From Bradyrhizobium macuxiense (GTDB lineage: Bacteria > Pseudomonadota > Alphaproteobacteria > Rhizobiales > Xanthobacteraceae): DNA of 35,551 nucleotides. Position 1 is the first letter of the stretch. Every line of letters starts with the position of its first letter. The notes under the pieces are model-generated. The model ran no database searches, had not been told where the DNA came from, and saw only the letters and a list, made by a program, of their open reading frames with translations. Positions 24,487-35,100 of the stretch are shown here, in pieces. The stretch lies in the NCBI RefSeq assembly GCF_001542415.1, contig NZ_LNCU01000106.1:1-35551 (forward strand). Reading direction: 5' to 3'. The translations under genes and the position numbers were made by a program.

Positions 24487-25104
24487 ATGAAGCTTTATTA
24501 CACCCCCGGTGCCTGCTCCCTGTCGCCCCATATCGCGCTGCTCGAAGCCGGCCTGCCCTACGACCTGGTGAAGGTCGATTTGCGCGCCAAGAAGCTCGAA
24601 AACGGTGACGATTTCCTGAAAGTGAACCCGAAGGGCCAGGTGCCCGCGCTGGCGCTCGATTCCGGCGAGCTGGTGACCGAGGGACCGATCATCATCCAGA
24701 TGATCGCCGACAAGGCCGCGGACAAGAAGCTCGCGCCGGCGCGCGATTCCAACGAGCGCTACAAGCTGCTCGAATGGCTGAACTACATCACGACCGAGCT
24801 GCACAAGAACCTCGGCCCGATGTTCTCGCCGGTGCTGTCAGACGACGCCAAGGCCTTCTTCAAGGACCGCGCGACGAGCAAGTTCAAATATGTCGAGAGC
24901 CAGCTTGCCGGGCGCGATTACCTGATGGGCAAGGAGTTCACGGTCGCCGACGGCTACCTCTTCACCATGATCATGTGGGCGACCGACCGGCTCGGCTTCG
25001 ACCTCTCCGGCCTGCCCAACCTGATGGCCTACGAGGCCCGCGTCGCCGCGCGCCCGAAGGTGCAGGAAGCGCTGAAGAAGGAAGGCCTGCTGAAGGCGGC
25101 CTGA
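24487..25104 (+). CDS. Beta-class glutathione S-transferase
   Basis: A 205-residue cytosolic enzyme that conjugates or reduces substrates with glutathione. The thioredoxin-like N-terminus MKLYYTPGACSLSPHIAL contains Cys10, the catalytic residue of bacterial beta-class enzymes. NPKGQVPAL (cis-proline loop) and the glutathione-binding LVTEGPIIIQMIAD follow. The helical C-terminal half contains YLMGKEFTVADGYLFTMIMW, the N-capping box region. GGAAGGAAAT precedes the ATG at 24487. The divergent MarR protein and twin palindromes suggest induction by an electrophile or phenolic. A strong terminator follows. Confidence 0.94.
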   Translation: MKLYYTPGACSLSPHIALLEAGLPYDLVKVDLRAKKLENGDDFLKVNPKGQVPALALDSGELVTEGPIIIQMIADKAADKKLAPARDSNERYKLLEWLNYITTELHKNLGPMFSPVLSDDAKAFFKDRATSKFKYVESQLAGRDYLMGKEFTVADGYLFTMIMWATDRLGFDLSGLPNLMAYEARVAARPKVQEALKKEGLLKAA

Positions 25105-25129
25105 GCCTTCCAGGTCGCAGAATTGTGAG

Positions 25130-25158
25130 GGGGCCGGATCGATGATCCGGCCCCTTTT
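25130..25158 (+). terminator. Rho-independent terminator of the gst gene
   Basis: GGGGCCGGATC (25130-25140) pairs perfectly with GATCCGGCCCC (25144-25154), followed by TTTT and GTTTG. It lies 25 bases after the stop codon. Confidence 0.88.
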
Positions 25159-25196
25159 GTTTGCGTTGTTTACACGATGCGTCGCCAAACAACGCA

Positions 25197-25229
25197 GTCG
25201 TCCCTGCGAAAGCAGGGACCCATAACCAC
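25197..25229 (-). repeat. Short palindromic intergenic repeat, copy 2
   Basis: Perfect reverse complement of the 33 bases at 50-82, including the hairpin GTCCCTGC/GCAGGGAC. It sits in the gap between the convergent gst and multifunctional beta-oxidation genes. Confidence 0.78.
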
Positions 25230-25277
25230 ACGGCTGCATTGTTGACGTGAGCTGTGGTCGCACAACAACGAGCATTT

Positions 25278-25321
25278 GTGGTTGTGGGTCCCGGGTCGCG
25301 CTGACGCTTGCCCGGGACGAC
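25278..25321 (+). repeat. Related palindromic intergenic repeat, copy 3
   Basis: It begins GTGGTTGTGGGTCCC, a one-base variant of the other copies, and ends GGGACGAC like them. The middle differs: the hairpin here is GTCCCGGG/CCCGGGAC around TCGCGCTGACGCTTG. It is inverted relative to the neighbour at 25197-25229, 48 bases away. Confidence 0.65.
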
Positions 25322-25349
25322 AATTGAATTTTGGGCGACTGCTTGCCTC

Positions 25350-27575
25350 TTACTCCGCGGCCTGTGCCGCCGGCTTCTTCGGCGGGAAGCGGCCGTAGAA
25401 GGTTTCACCCTTGGCGGCCATCTCCTCGAGCAGCTTGGGCGGCGTGAAGCGCGAGCCGTATTTGGCTTCGAACCGGTGGCACAGATCGACGAACTTCTTG
25501 GTGCCCATGAAGTCGATATAGGACAGCGTGCCGCCGGTGAACGGCGCGAAGCCGAAGCCGAGGATGGAGCCGACGTCGGCCTCGCGCACGTCGGTGATGA
25601 CGTGATCCTCAACCGTACGCGCGGCTTCCACCGCCTGCGCCACCAGGAAGCGCTGCTTCAGCTCCTCGACATCGAGCGTATCAGGGTCGAGATGCTTCGG
25701 CTGCAGGTTGGCCAAGCCCGGCCACAGGCTCTTCTGACCCTTGCCCTTCTCGGGATAGTCATAGAAGCCCTTGCTGTTCTTGCGGCCGTAGCGGCCCTGC
25801 TTCTCGACCATCTCGACCATCAGCTTCTTCTGCGCCTGGTCGACCGCGTTGGGGCCGAGATCGGCTTCCGTCGCCTTGGTGATCTTCAGGCCGAGGTCGA
25901 GCGCGACCTCGTCCTGCAGCGAAAGCGGACCGACCGGCATGCCGGCCATCTTGGCGGTGTTCTCGATCATCGCCGGCGGCACGCCTTCGAGCAACATCTC
26001 GTTGCCCTCGGCGATGTAGCGCATCACGCAGCGGTTGGCGAAGAAACCGCGAGAGTCGTTCACGACGATGGGCGTCTTGCCGATCGCACGGACATAGTCG
26101 AGCGCGGTCGCCAGCGCGACGTCGCCGGTCTTCTTGCCGACGATGATCTCGACCAGCATCATCTTCTCGACCGGTGAGAAGAAGTGGATGCCGAGGAAGC
26201 GGCCCTGGTCCTTGAATTCTTCGGCGAGCGAGTTGATCGGCAAGGTCGAGGTGTTGGAGGCGAAGATCGCGCCGTCCTTCAACAGCGGCTGCGCCTTGGC
26301 GTAGGTGTCCGCCTTGATCTTGCGGTCCTCGAACACGGCCTCGATCACGAGGTCGCAATCCTTGATCGCATTGTAATCGGCAGTCGCGGAGATGCGCGAC
26401 AGGATTGCGTCGCCCGCCTCCTGCTTCATGCGTCCCTTGGCGATCTGGCCGTCGATCACGGTCTTGGCATGGCCCTTGCCCTTGTCGGCGCTCTCCTGGT
26501 CACGATCCACCAGCACCACGTCGATGCCGGCCAGCGCCGAGACGTAGCCGACGCTGGCGCCCATGAAGCCGGCGCCGATCACGGCGAGCTTCTTCACCTT
26601 GGTCGGCGGCACGCCGACGGGGCGCCTCGCGCCCTTGTTCAATTCCTGCATCGACAGGAACAGCGAACGGATCATCGCCGCCGCCTCGTTCGAGCGCAGG
26701 ATCTTGGCGAAGTAGCGCGACTCGACGCGCAGCGCGGCGTCGATCTGCAGCTGCAGGCCCTCATAGACGCAGCTCATGATGGCGCGCGCGGCCGGATAAT
26801 TGTCGTAGGTCTCGCGGCGATAGATTGCATTGCCGGCCGGGAACATCTGCATGCCCATCTTTGAGAAGACGGGGCCGCCGGGCAGCTTGAAGCCCTTCTC
26901 GTCCCACGGCGCGACGGCCTTGCCGCCGCCCTTGATCCAGTCTTTCGCAGCCTTGATAAGATCGGATGCGGGAACGATGGCGTGGATCAGATTGAGCGCC
27001 TTGGCGCGCGCGAGATTCACCGCCTCGCCCTTAAGCAACATCGTCATCGCATCCTGCGGTGGCACGATGCGCGGCACGCGCTGGGTGCCGCCCGCGCCGG
27101 GGAACAGGCCGACCTTGATCTCGGGCAGGCCGAGCCGGGTCTTCGGATTCTCGGCCGCAACGCGATAGTGGCACGACAGCGTGATCTCGAAGCCGCCGCC
27201 GAGCGCAAGACCGTTGATCGCGGCCGCCCAGGGCTTGCCCGAGACTTCGATCGAGCGGAACGCCTGCGAGAAGCGGCGGCTCTGGTCGAACAGCACCTGG
27301 TTGGCGGCTTCCTCGCCCTTTTCCTTCAGGAGATCGGAATAGGTGCGGCTCATGCCCTCGAGCATCGAAAGATCGGCGCCGGCGCAGAACGCGTCCTTGG
27401 CCGAGGTGATGACGACGCCCTTGATCGCGGGATCGGCCGTGGTCTGCTTGACGATCTCCTCGATCTCCAGGATCGAGGTCTCGTCGAGCACGTTCATCGA
27501 GCGGCCCGGGATGTCCCAGGTGACGAGCGCGATGCCGTCGGCGTCGGTTTCGAACTTGAAATTCTTGTAAGCCAT
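25350..27575 (-). CDS. FadB/FadJ-type multifunctional enoyl-CoA hydratase / 3-hydroxyacyl-CoA dehydrogenase
   Basis: A 741-residue enzyme for the second and third steps of beta-oxidation. Residues 1-200 form the crotonase domain: AFCAGADLSML binds CoA, and both catalytic glutamates are present in NGLALGGGFEI and GLPEIKVGLFPG. From about residue 330 the NAD-binding domain begins (LAVIGAGFMGASVGYVSALA), with ASNTSTLPI, the catalytic histidine in LGIHFFSPVEKM and VNDSRGFFANR. The C-terminal domain (about 500-720) completes dimer contacts. GGGGAGCG lies upstream of the ATG. It follows the thiolase gene after 19 bases, so the two are an operon. Substrate chain length cannot be read from sequence. 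Confidence 0.95.
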   Translation of the reverse strand: MAYKNFKFETDADGIALVTWDIPGRSMNVLDETSILEIEEIVKQTTADPAIKGVVITSAKDAFCAGADLSMLEGMSRTYSDLLKEKGEEAANQVLFDQSRRFSQAFRSIEVSGKPWAAAINGLALGGGFEITLSCHYRVAAENPKTRLGLPEIKVGLFPGAGGTQRVPRIVPPQDAMTMLLKGEAVNLARAKALNLIHAIVPASDLIKAAKDWIKGGGKAVAPWDEKGFKLPGGPVFSKMGMQMFPAGNAIYRRETYDNYPAARAIMSCVYEGLQLQIDAALRVESRYFAKILRSNEAAAMIRSLFLSMQELNKGARRPVGVPPTKVKKLAVIGAGFMGASVGYVSALAGIDVVLVDRDQESADKGKGHAKTVIDGQIAKGRMKQEAGDAILSRISATADYNAIKDCDLVIEAVFEDRKIKADTYAKAQPLLKDGAIFASNTSTLPINSLAEEFKDQGRFLGIHFFSPVEKMMLVEIIVGKKTGDVALATALDYVRAIGKTPIVVNDSRGFFANRCVMRYIAEGNEMLLEGVPPAMIENTAKMAGMPVGPLSLQDEVALDLGLKITKATEADLGPNAVDQAQKKLMVEMVEKQGRYGRKNSKGFYDYPEKGKGQKSLWPGLANLQPKHLDPDTLDVEELKQRFLVAQAVEAARTVEDHVITDVREADVGSILGFGFAPFTGGTLSYIDFMGTKKFVDLCHRFEAKYGSRFTPPKLLEEMAAKGETFYGRFPPKKPAAQAAE

Positions 27576-27594
27576 GGTGTTCGCTCCCCTCGCC

Positions 27595-28803
<1,209 letters not shown>

Positions 28804-28840
28804 GACGCCCTCCTTATATGAGGATCATAATATATAGCCT

Positions 28841-28900
28841 AGAGCATGATCCGGAAAAGTGTGAAGCGGTCTTTCCGAAAGATCATGCTCAAACAAGAAG
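28841..28900 (-). repeat. GAGCATGATC-bounded intergenic repeat, copy 3
   Basis: GAGCATGATC (28842-28851) and GATCATGCTC (28881-28890) are perfect inverted ends. Read on the minus strand, the whole stretch with CTTCTTGTTTGAG matches 8098-8157 closely. It lies between the thiolase start and the hairpin after the acyl-CoA dehydrogenase stop. Confidence 0.78.
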
Positions 28901-28903
28901 CTA

Positions 28904-28930
28904 AAGCGTCGCCGCAGCGGGTGCGGCGAC
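28904..28930 (-). terminator. Hairpin after the acyl-CoA dehydrogenase gene
   Basis: GTCGCCGCA (28908-28916) pairs with TGCGGCGAC (28922-28930). On the minus strand GCTTTAG follows. It begins six bases past the stop codon region. The weak T-run makes termination uncertain, and it could allow partial read-through into the thiolase gene. Confidence 0.5.
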
Positions 28931-28935
28931 AATTT

Positions 28936-30726
28936 TCAGAACGCTTCCGCGGCCAGTTCCATTGTCGTCGCGCTGCCGCTCTGGATCCGCGCCAGGTGCA
29001 CGGCGGTCTCCGGCAGCAGCTTCTCCATGAAGAAGCGGCCGGTGACGAGCTTGGTGCTCAGGTACGGCGTGGCGCCGCCGGCTGCGATCTTGTCCTGCGT
29101 CACCTTGGCCATCTTCGCCCACATATAGGCCAGCGCAACGAGCCCGAACAACTTCATGTAGTCGGTCGCGGCGGCGCCGGCATTGTCGGGCTTGGTCAGC
29201 GCGTTCTGCATCAGCCAGCCGGTTGCCTGCTGCAGATGGCCGAGCCCGGCCGACAGCGGCGCGATGAACGGCTTCATCGCCTCGTCGCCGCCATGCTCCT
29301 TGGCGAAGGCGCCGACCTCGCCGAAGAATGCCATCACGGCGCGGCCGCCGTCGCGCGGCAGCTTGCGGCCGACCAGGTCGAGCGCCTGGATGCCGTTGGC
29401 GCCCTCATAGATCATCGCGATGCGGGCATCGCGCACGAACTGCTCCATGCCCTGCTCGGCGATATAGCCATGGCCGCCGAACACCTGCTGGGCGGCAACC
29501 GTGTTGGCGAAGCCGGTGTCGGTCAGGACGCCCTTCAGCACCGGCGTCATCAAGCCCATGTGATCGTCCGCCTCCTGACGATCCCTGGCGTCGTTGGAGC
29601 GGTGGGCGACGTCGCTCTTCAACGCGGTCCAGATCACCATCGCGCGCGCCCCCTCGTTGAAGGCGCGGATCGAGAGCAGCGCGCGGCGCACGTCGGGATG
29701 CACGATGATCGGATCGGCCGGCTTGTCGGGCGCCTTGACGCCGGTCAACGACCGTCCCTGCAGGCGCTCGCGCGCATAGGCGACCGCGTTCTGATAGGCG
29801 ACCTCGGACTGCGCGAGGCCTTGCACGGCGACGCCGAGCCGGGCCTCGTTCATCATCACGAACATGCCCTGCATGCCCTTGTTCTCTTCGCCGATCAGCC
29901 AGCCGGTGGCGTTGTCGTAGTTCATCACGCAGGTGGAATTGCCGTGGATGCCCATCTTGTGCTCGATCGAGCCGCAGGAGACGCCGTTGCGCGCACCGAG
30001 CGAACCGTCAGCATTGACCAGCACCTTGGGAACGACAAAGAGCGAAACGCCCTTGATGCCGGCCGGTGCGCCTTCGATGCGCGCCAGCACCAGGTGGATG
30101 ATGTTGTCGGCGAGGTCGTGCTCGCCGGCGGAGATGAAGATCTTGGTGCCGGAAATCTTGAAGCTGCCGTCGGCCTGGCGCACCGCCTTGGTGCGGAGCA
30201 GACCGAGGTCGGTGCCGCAATGCGGCTCGGTCAGGTTCATGGTGCCGGTCCACTCGCCCGCCACCATCTTCGGCACGTAGGTCTTCTTCTGCTCCGGCGT
30301 GCCGTGCACCAGCAGCGCTGCGGTCGCGCCCATGGTCAGCCCGCCATACATCGAGAACGCCATGTTGGCGGAGATCTGGAATTCGTTGACCGCCTGGCTC
30401 AGCACCACCGGTAGGCCCTGGCCGCCAAATTCGGCCGGCGCCGACAGTCCGAGCCAGCCGCCTTCGGCGACCTGCTTGAAGGCGTCCTTGAAGCCCTTCG
30501 GCGTGGTGACGCTGGCGTCGTCGTTGCGCTTGCAGCCTTCGAGATCGCCCACGCGATTCAACGGCTGCAGCACTTCCTCGCTGAGCTTGGCGGCCTCGCC
30601 GAGGATCGCCTCGCGCACATCGGCCGATGCGTCGGTGAAGCCGGGAAGGTTGCCGTAGCGGTCGATCTGGAAGACGTCGTTGAGCAGGAAGCTGACGTCT
30701 TCGACGGGGGCTTTGTAGGTCGGCAT
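28936..30726 (-). CDS. Acyl-CoA dehydrogenase, large FadE-like type
   Basis: A 596-residue flavoenzyme for the first step of beta-oxidation. It has the N-terminal extension of the long acyl-CoA dehydrogenase group (MPTYKAPVEDVSFLLNDVF), then the FAD/substrate region MNLTEPHCGTDLGLLRTKA and KISGTKIFISAGEHDL. The catalytic glutamate is in MIYEGANGIQALDLVGRKL near residue 435. A further C-terminal domain (about 480-596) follows, as in the homologues of similar length. GGGAGATCAGC lies before the ATG. It is upstream of thiolase and the multifunctional enzyme on the same strand, giving a complete oxidation cycle. Confidence 0.94.
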   Translation of the reverse strand: MPTYKAPVEDVSFLLNDVFQIDRYGNLPGFTDASADVREAILGEAAKLSEEVLQPLNRVGDLEGCKRNDDASVTTPKGFKDAFKQVAEGGWLGLSAPAEFGGQGLPVVLSQAVNEFQISANMAFSMYGGLTMGATAALLVHGTPEQKKTYVPKMVAGEWTGTMNLTEPHCGTDLGLLRTKAVRQADGSFKISGTKIFISAGEHDLADNIIHLVLARIEGAPAGIKGVSLFVVPKVLVNADGSLGARNGVSCGSIEHKMGIHGNSTCVMNYDNATGWLIGEENKGMQGMFVMMNEARLGVAVQGLAQSEVAYQNAVAYARERLQGRSLTGVKAPDKPADPIIVHPDVRRALLSIRAFNEGARAMVIWTALKSDVAHRSNDARDRQEADDHMGLMTPVLKGVLTDTGFANTVAAQQVFGGHGYIAEQGMEQFVRDARIAMIYEGANGIQALDLVGRKLPRDGGRAVMAFFGEVGAFAKEHGGDEAMKPFIAPLSAGLGHLQQATGWLMQNALTKPDNAGAAATDYMKLFGLVALAYMWAKMAKVTQDKIAAGGATPYLSTKLVTGRFFMEKLLPETAVHLARIQSGSATTMELAAEAF

Positions 30727-30834
30727 GCTGATCTCCCGGCTGGCCGGCGACGCCTTGCCCAGACGTTCGCGGCCGCATTTCCTTAGGCGTGGTTGAAGGT
30801 GACCTTATCCGCTTCCGTCAGGCTGCGGCAGTGA

Positions 30835-31251
30835 CTATCGAGACTGTGATTGCGACGTTGCGCCGCCCTGCTTCGTCAGTTCATCTGCCATCAGCTGATG
30901 CAGCATGTTGATGGCCTTGAGCGGCCGCACCATCACCTTGAAATGCGTAATCCGGCCGTCAGCATCGAACGTGATGATATCGACGCCGTTGAGCTTGATG
31001 CCGTCGAGCACGTTCTCGAATTCGAGCACGGCGCCCGTGTCGTTGGTCCATTCGCCGGTATATTTGAAGGTCGGACCGCCGAGCACATTGGCGGCGCTGG
31101 TCAGATATTTGAAGGTGATGTCGCGGCCGCGCTGCGGCGTGTGCACGACCGGGCTTTCGAACACCGCGTCGGGATGCAGCAGGTCCCACAGCGCCGCGGT
31201 GTCGTGGGACTTCATGTAGGCGTACCACTTGTCGAGGCCCGGTCTGCTCAT
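30835..31251 (-). CDS. NTF2-like / SnoaL-like family protein
   Basis: A 138-residue soluble protein with the NTF2-like cone fold pattern: an opening helix (LDKWYAYMKSHDTAALWDLLHPDAVFESP), then RGRDITFKYLTSAANVLGG, and strands such as GVDIITFDADGRITHFKVMVRP. AGGAG upstream supports the ATG at 31251; the longer open frame to 31437 crosses a promoter and is not used. It diverges from a PadR-type gene, and the shared palindrome suggests coregulation. Enzymatic role is unknown; it is unlike the exported relative at 809-1237 in having no signal peptide. It may accompany the beta-oxidation genes downstream, which start 109 bases further on the same strand. Confidence 0.85.
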   Translation of the reverse strand: MSRPGLDKWYAYMKSHDTAALWDLLHPDAVFESPVVHTPQRGRDITFKYLTSAANVLGGPTFKYTGEWTNDTGAVLEFENVLDGIKLNGVDIITFDADGRITHFKVMVRPLKAINMLHQLMADELTKQGGATSQSQSR

Positions 31252-31326
31252 CGGACGTCTCCTGCGGTGGGTGAGGAGCCTGAAGGTTAATCCGCGCCCC
31301 TCACGGGAGGTACGCTGGATCTCATA

Positions 31327-31346
31327 TGCATATTGACGCATATGCA
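31327..31346. promoter_or_regulatory. PadR operator-like palindrome
   Basis: TGCATAT (31327-31333), six bases, ATATGCA (31340-31346) form a perfect inverted repeat. A further TGCAT lies at 31353-31357. The site overlaps the -35 box of the PadR gene and, on the other strand, the -10 region of the NTF2-like gene. Confidence 0.7.
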
Positions 31347-31362
31347 CAGTCATGCATAAAGT
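31333..31362 (+). promoter_or_regulatory. Candidate promoter of the padR gene
   Basis: TTGACG (31333-31338) and TAAAGT (31357-31362) are 18 bases apart. Transcription should start near 31370, about 40 bases before the TTG start codon. Confidence 0.55.
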
Positions 31363-31365
31363 CAA
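31337..31365 (-). promoter_or_regulatory. Candidate promoter of the NTF2-like gene
   Basis: On the minus strand TTGACT (31365-31360) and TATGCG (31342-31337) are 17 bases apart. The two divergent promoters overlap almost completely and share the palindrome at 31327-31346. Confidence 0.45.
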
Positions 31366-31409
31366 GCGGACTTCGGAACGCGGGCAGGGAACTGAGATGG
31401 AGGTGGGCG

Positions 31410-32000
31410 TTGGCACTCGGTGACGCAATCCTCGCATGCCTCACGGAACGTCCGATGACGGGCTATGAACTCGCCAAGACGTTCGATGCCTCGATCGGTT
31501 TCTTCTGGAAAGCCGACCACCAGCAGATCTACCGCGAGTTGTCCCGGCTGCGCGACAAGGGTCATGTCCTGGGCCGCGAGGTGGTGCAATCGGGCAAGCC
31601 CAACAAGCTGGTCTACACCCTGACGCCGGAGGGCCGCGCGGCGCTGAAGCACTGGGCGGCCCGGCCGAGCGTGCCGCCGTCGATCAAGGACGATCTGCTG
31701 GTCCGGCTCTACGCCCTCGACAGCGTCGACATCGAACCGCTGCGCGCCGATCTGATGGCGCGGCTCGAACATCACCGCGATCGCTACGAGCGCTACGAGC
31801 GCTTGCTCAACAAGCGCTTTCCGGACGGCACCGCACCGCCGGCCGATGTCGGCAAGATGCTCGGCCTGCGCATCGGGATGCGGCATGAGCACGTGGTCGT
31901 GGAGTGGTGCGAGGAAGCGCTCGATGCGCTCTCTGCGATCTCCCATCGCGGCAATGTGCTGCCGCTCGACGACGCCAAGCGCGAAAGCGGTGCGTCCTGA
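31410..32000 (+). CDS. PadR family transcriptional regulator
   Basis: A 196-residue regulator with a PadR winged helix at residues 1-75 (ALGDAILACLTERPMTGYEL, KADHQQIYRELSRLRDKG, LVYTLTPEGRAAL) and a C-terminal helical Vir_act-like dimerisation domain (about 85-180). I place the start at TTG 31410: GGAGGT lies at 31399-31404, five bases upstream, and the family N-terminus begins at ALGDAIL. The in-frame ATG at 31326 lies inside the promoter palindrome, so it would not be transcribed. PadR proteins usually repress genes for phenolic or drug detoxification; here the divergent NTF2-like gene is the probable target, together with padR itself. The ligand is unknown. Confidence 0.88.
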   Translation: MALGDAILACLTERPMTGYELAKTFDASIGFFWKADHQQIYRELSRLRDKGHVLGREVVQSGKPNKLVYTLTPEGRAALKHWAARPSVPPSIKDDLLVRLYALDSVDIEPLRADLMARLEHHRDRYERYERLLNKRFPDGTAPPADVGKMLGLRIGMRHEHVVVEWCEEALDALSAISHRGNVLPLDDAKRESGAS

Positions 32001-32054
32001 TCCGGCGCAACCGGTTCCCGGATTCCTAACTTTCAGGCCCGCCGGCCCTATTCC

Positions 32055-32069
32055 TTAACCCGTTATTTA
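32055..32069 (+). promoter_or_regulatory. CtrA-box-like sequence upstream of the PodJ-like gene
   Basis: TTAACCCGTTATTTA has the spacing of the alphaproteobacterial CtrA site (TTAA, seven bases, TTAA) with one mismatch in the second half. It lies 127 bases before the start codon. One match of this kind can occur by chance, but it fits a cell-cycle-controlled polarity gene. Confidence 0.35.
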
Positions 32070-32195
32070 CCGTGACGGGAAAAAGTCAGCTCTTGAGGCA
32101 GACGCCCCACGCAGAATTCGATTGTCTCTTAACCGGGATGCGCGGGGAGGCTGTGGGCGCAGGGTGTGGCGCCGGAGTTGGGACCGGACGGTATC

Positions 32196-35100
32196 ATGAA
32201 TTCGCGCGTATCGTGGAGTGTTGACGGCATCGATCCCTCCGTCCGCGAAAGGGCCGAGGCGGCGGCGCGCCGTGCCGGCATGTCGCTGAACGACTGGCTG
32301 AATTCCACCGTCGGCGACACAACTCCGGCGGATTGGCGCACGCCCTACGAGCAACGGCCGCAGATACAAAGCCGGGAGAGCCGCGAGGTCGCGGACATCC
32401 ACCAGCGGCTCGATGCGATCACCCGCCAGATCGAACAGATTGCGAAGCCCATGTCGCGTGGCGAAGCCGTGCGTGCCGAGGTGCCGCGCGGTCAGCCTGC
32501 TGTCGCACGGCAGTTGAACGACGCCATTTCGCGCCTCGATGCGCGGCTTTCGCAGATTTCCAGGCCGCAACCGCCCCGCGAACCGCAAATGCCGGACCGG
32601 CAGCAGCAGGAGCGGCAACGTCACACCGAGGCGGTCGAGCGCGCCGCCGCGCAGGTCTATCGTCCTTCGCCGCCGTTGAGCCCGGCCTCGTTCGATTCCG
32701 CGATCGCGGAGATCACCGCACGCCAGAACGAGCTCGACGCGCCGGCGCCGATGCCGCCACGCAACGTACAGGAATCCTCGCCCGCGGCTCCTTCGACGTC
32801 CGCTTACGGGCCACAGCCGGCCGCGCCCGGCGGACCGGACTTCTCCTCGCTCGAGCGGCACTTGCTCAAGATCACGAGCCAGATCGAGGCACTGCAGCGC
32901 CCCGATCACGTCGAGCAGTCGATCGCCGCGTTCCGCGGCGAGCTTGCGGACATTCGCCAGGCCATCACCGAAGCGATGCCGCGCCGCGCGATCGAATCGA
33001 TCGAGAACGAGATCCGCTCGCTGCACCGTCGGATCGACGAGATCCGGCTGGAAGGCAGCAACGGCAACGGCCAGGCCATCGCCGGCATCGAGCGCGCGCT
33101 GTCCGAGATCCGCGAGGTGTTGCGCACGCTGACCCCGGCCGAGCAGCTCACCGGCTACGACGAGGCGATCCGCAATCTCGGCGCCAAGCTCGACATGATC
33201 CTGCGCGCCAATGACGATCCGTCGACGGTGCGCCAGCTCGAAAGCGCGATCGCGGCGCTGCGCGCCATCGTCTCCAATGTCGCCTCCAACGACGCGCTGC
33301 TGCAGCTCTCCGAGGACGTGCACGCGCTGGCGGCGAAGGTCGACCAGCTCTCCCAGATGTCGCGCTCCGACACCCACGGCGATGCCTTCGCGGTGCTCGA
33401 GCAGCGCATTGCCGCGCTGACCTCGACGCTCGATGGCCGCGAACGGCCGGCCGGCAATGACCATACCGACGCCATCGAAAACGCGGTGCGGACCTTGTCG
33501 GAGCGGATCGATCGCCTGCAGGTCGGCAACGACAGCGCATCGGCCTTCGCCCATCTCGAACAGCGCGTGTCGTATCTGCTCGAACGCCTCGAGGCGGCCG
33601 ACCAGCGTACCGGCAATCTCGGCCGGGTCGAGGAAGGGCTGCATGACATCATGCGGCACCTCGAGGCCCAGCACGCCCACATCGCTTCGCTCGCCGACGC
33701 CACCCGCAACATCAATCCCGCCTCGGCGCAGCCGATGATGGATAGCGGCATCGTCGACCTGATGAAGCGCGAACTATCCGACATCCGCTTCAGCCAGGCG
33801 GAGACGGATCGCCGCACCCAGGATTCGCTGGAAACCGTGCACAACACGCTCGGTCATGTCGTCGACCGGCTGGCGATGATCGAGAGCGATCTGCGCGGGG
33901 TCCGCACTACGCCGCCGCCTGCGCCCGACGAACCACGCATGGAGATGCCGCGCGCGGCAATGCCGCAGCCGGCCGCGCAGCAGCCCAAGCCTGAGCAGTA
34001 TAAGCCCGAACAATACAAGCCTGAGCAATACAGGCCCGAGCTGCCGAATCCGGCGCTCGCGCAGGACCACTTTGCCGCCGCGCCGCGCGACTTCCATGCC
34101 GCGGAGCCGCCGGCTGTTGCCGCCCCGCCGCCGCCGCTGCCGCCCGCGCCGCCGCGCGCCATCAGCGAGATCCTCGAGCCGCATGCAGCGCCCGTGCGCG
34201 CCGCGATCGCACCGGAGCTGCCGCCGGATCATCCGCTCGAACCGGGCACCCGTCCCGCAGGGCGGATGTCGTCGCCGTCGGAGCGGATCGCCGCGTCCGA
34301 GGACGCGATCAGCGATCTTCCCGCCGGCAAGAAGGAGCCGGTTTCGACATCGAGCTTCATCGCCGCTGCGCGCCGCGCCGCGCAGGCTGCGGCCGCCCAG
34401 CCCGTCAACGACAAGGCGGCGCGCGCGGCCAGCAAGGCGGCCGCCAAGGCCAAGGACAAGGCCGAGAAAGCCAAGGCCACGATCAAGGCCGGCACGCCCG
34501 AAGGCCAGCCGTCGACTTTCACCTCCAAGATCCGCTCGCTGCTGGTCGGCGCGAGCGTCGTCGTGATTGTGCTCGGCACCTTCAAGATGGCGATGAACCT
34601 GCTCGACACCGGCTCCGCACCGCAGCCGGCAACGGAGAGCAGCGAGCCGGCCGCAACCCCGGTGCAGCCGCCCCAGAACATCGCCCCGCCCGCGGCAGCC
34701 ACGCCATCGGCAACGCCCGGGCCGTCGATGACCTCTCCGACCCCGCTCGACCGGCAGTCCAACAACAGCTCCGCGCCGAACACGCTCGACAGCGCGCAGG
34801 TCACGATCCCGCCGGCGCTCGCGCCCGTGGCGGCGCCTGTGCCTGCGGCACCACCCGTCGCAGCGACGCCGCTCAGCGCCAACGATGTCACCGGTACGAT
34901 TCCCACGGCGTCGGCACTGCCGCCCATTCCCGCCAGGCTCACGACGATCCAGATCCCGCCGGGCGAGAAATTGCCTGACGCGATCGGCGGACCGGCGCTG
35001 CGCGCCGCCGCGATCAAGGGCGATCCGACCGCGGCCTATGAGGTCGGCGTACGCTATGCCGAGGGCAAAGGCGTGGCCGCCAATCTCGATGAAGCCGCCA

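Noticed and set aside
28846..30414. A 522-codon plus-strand frame
   Set aside because: It is antisense to the acyl-CoA dehydrogenase gene, whose motifs and ribosome binding site are convincing.
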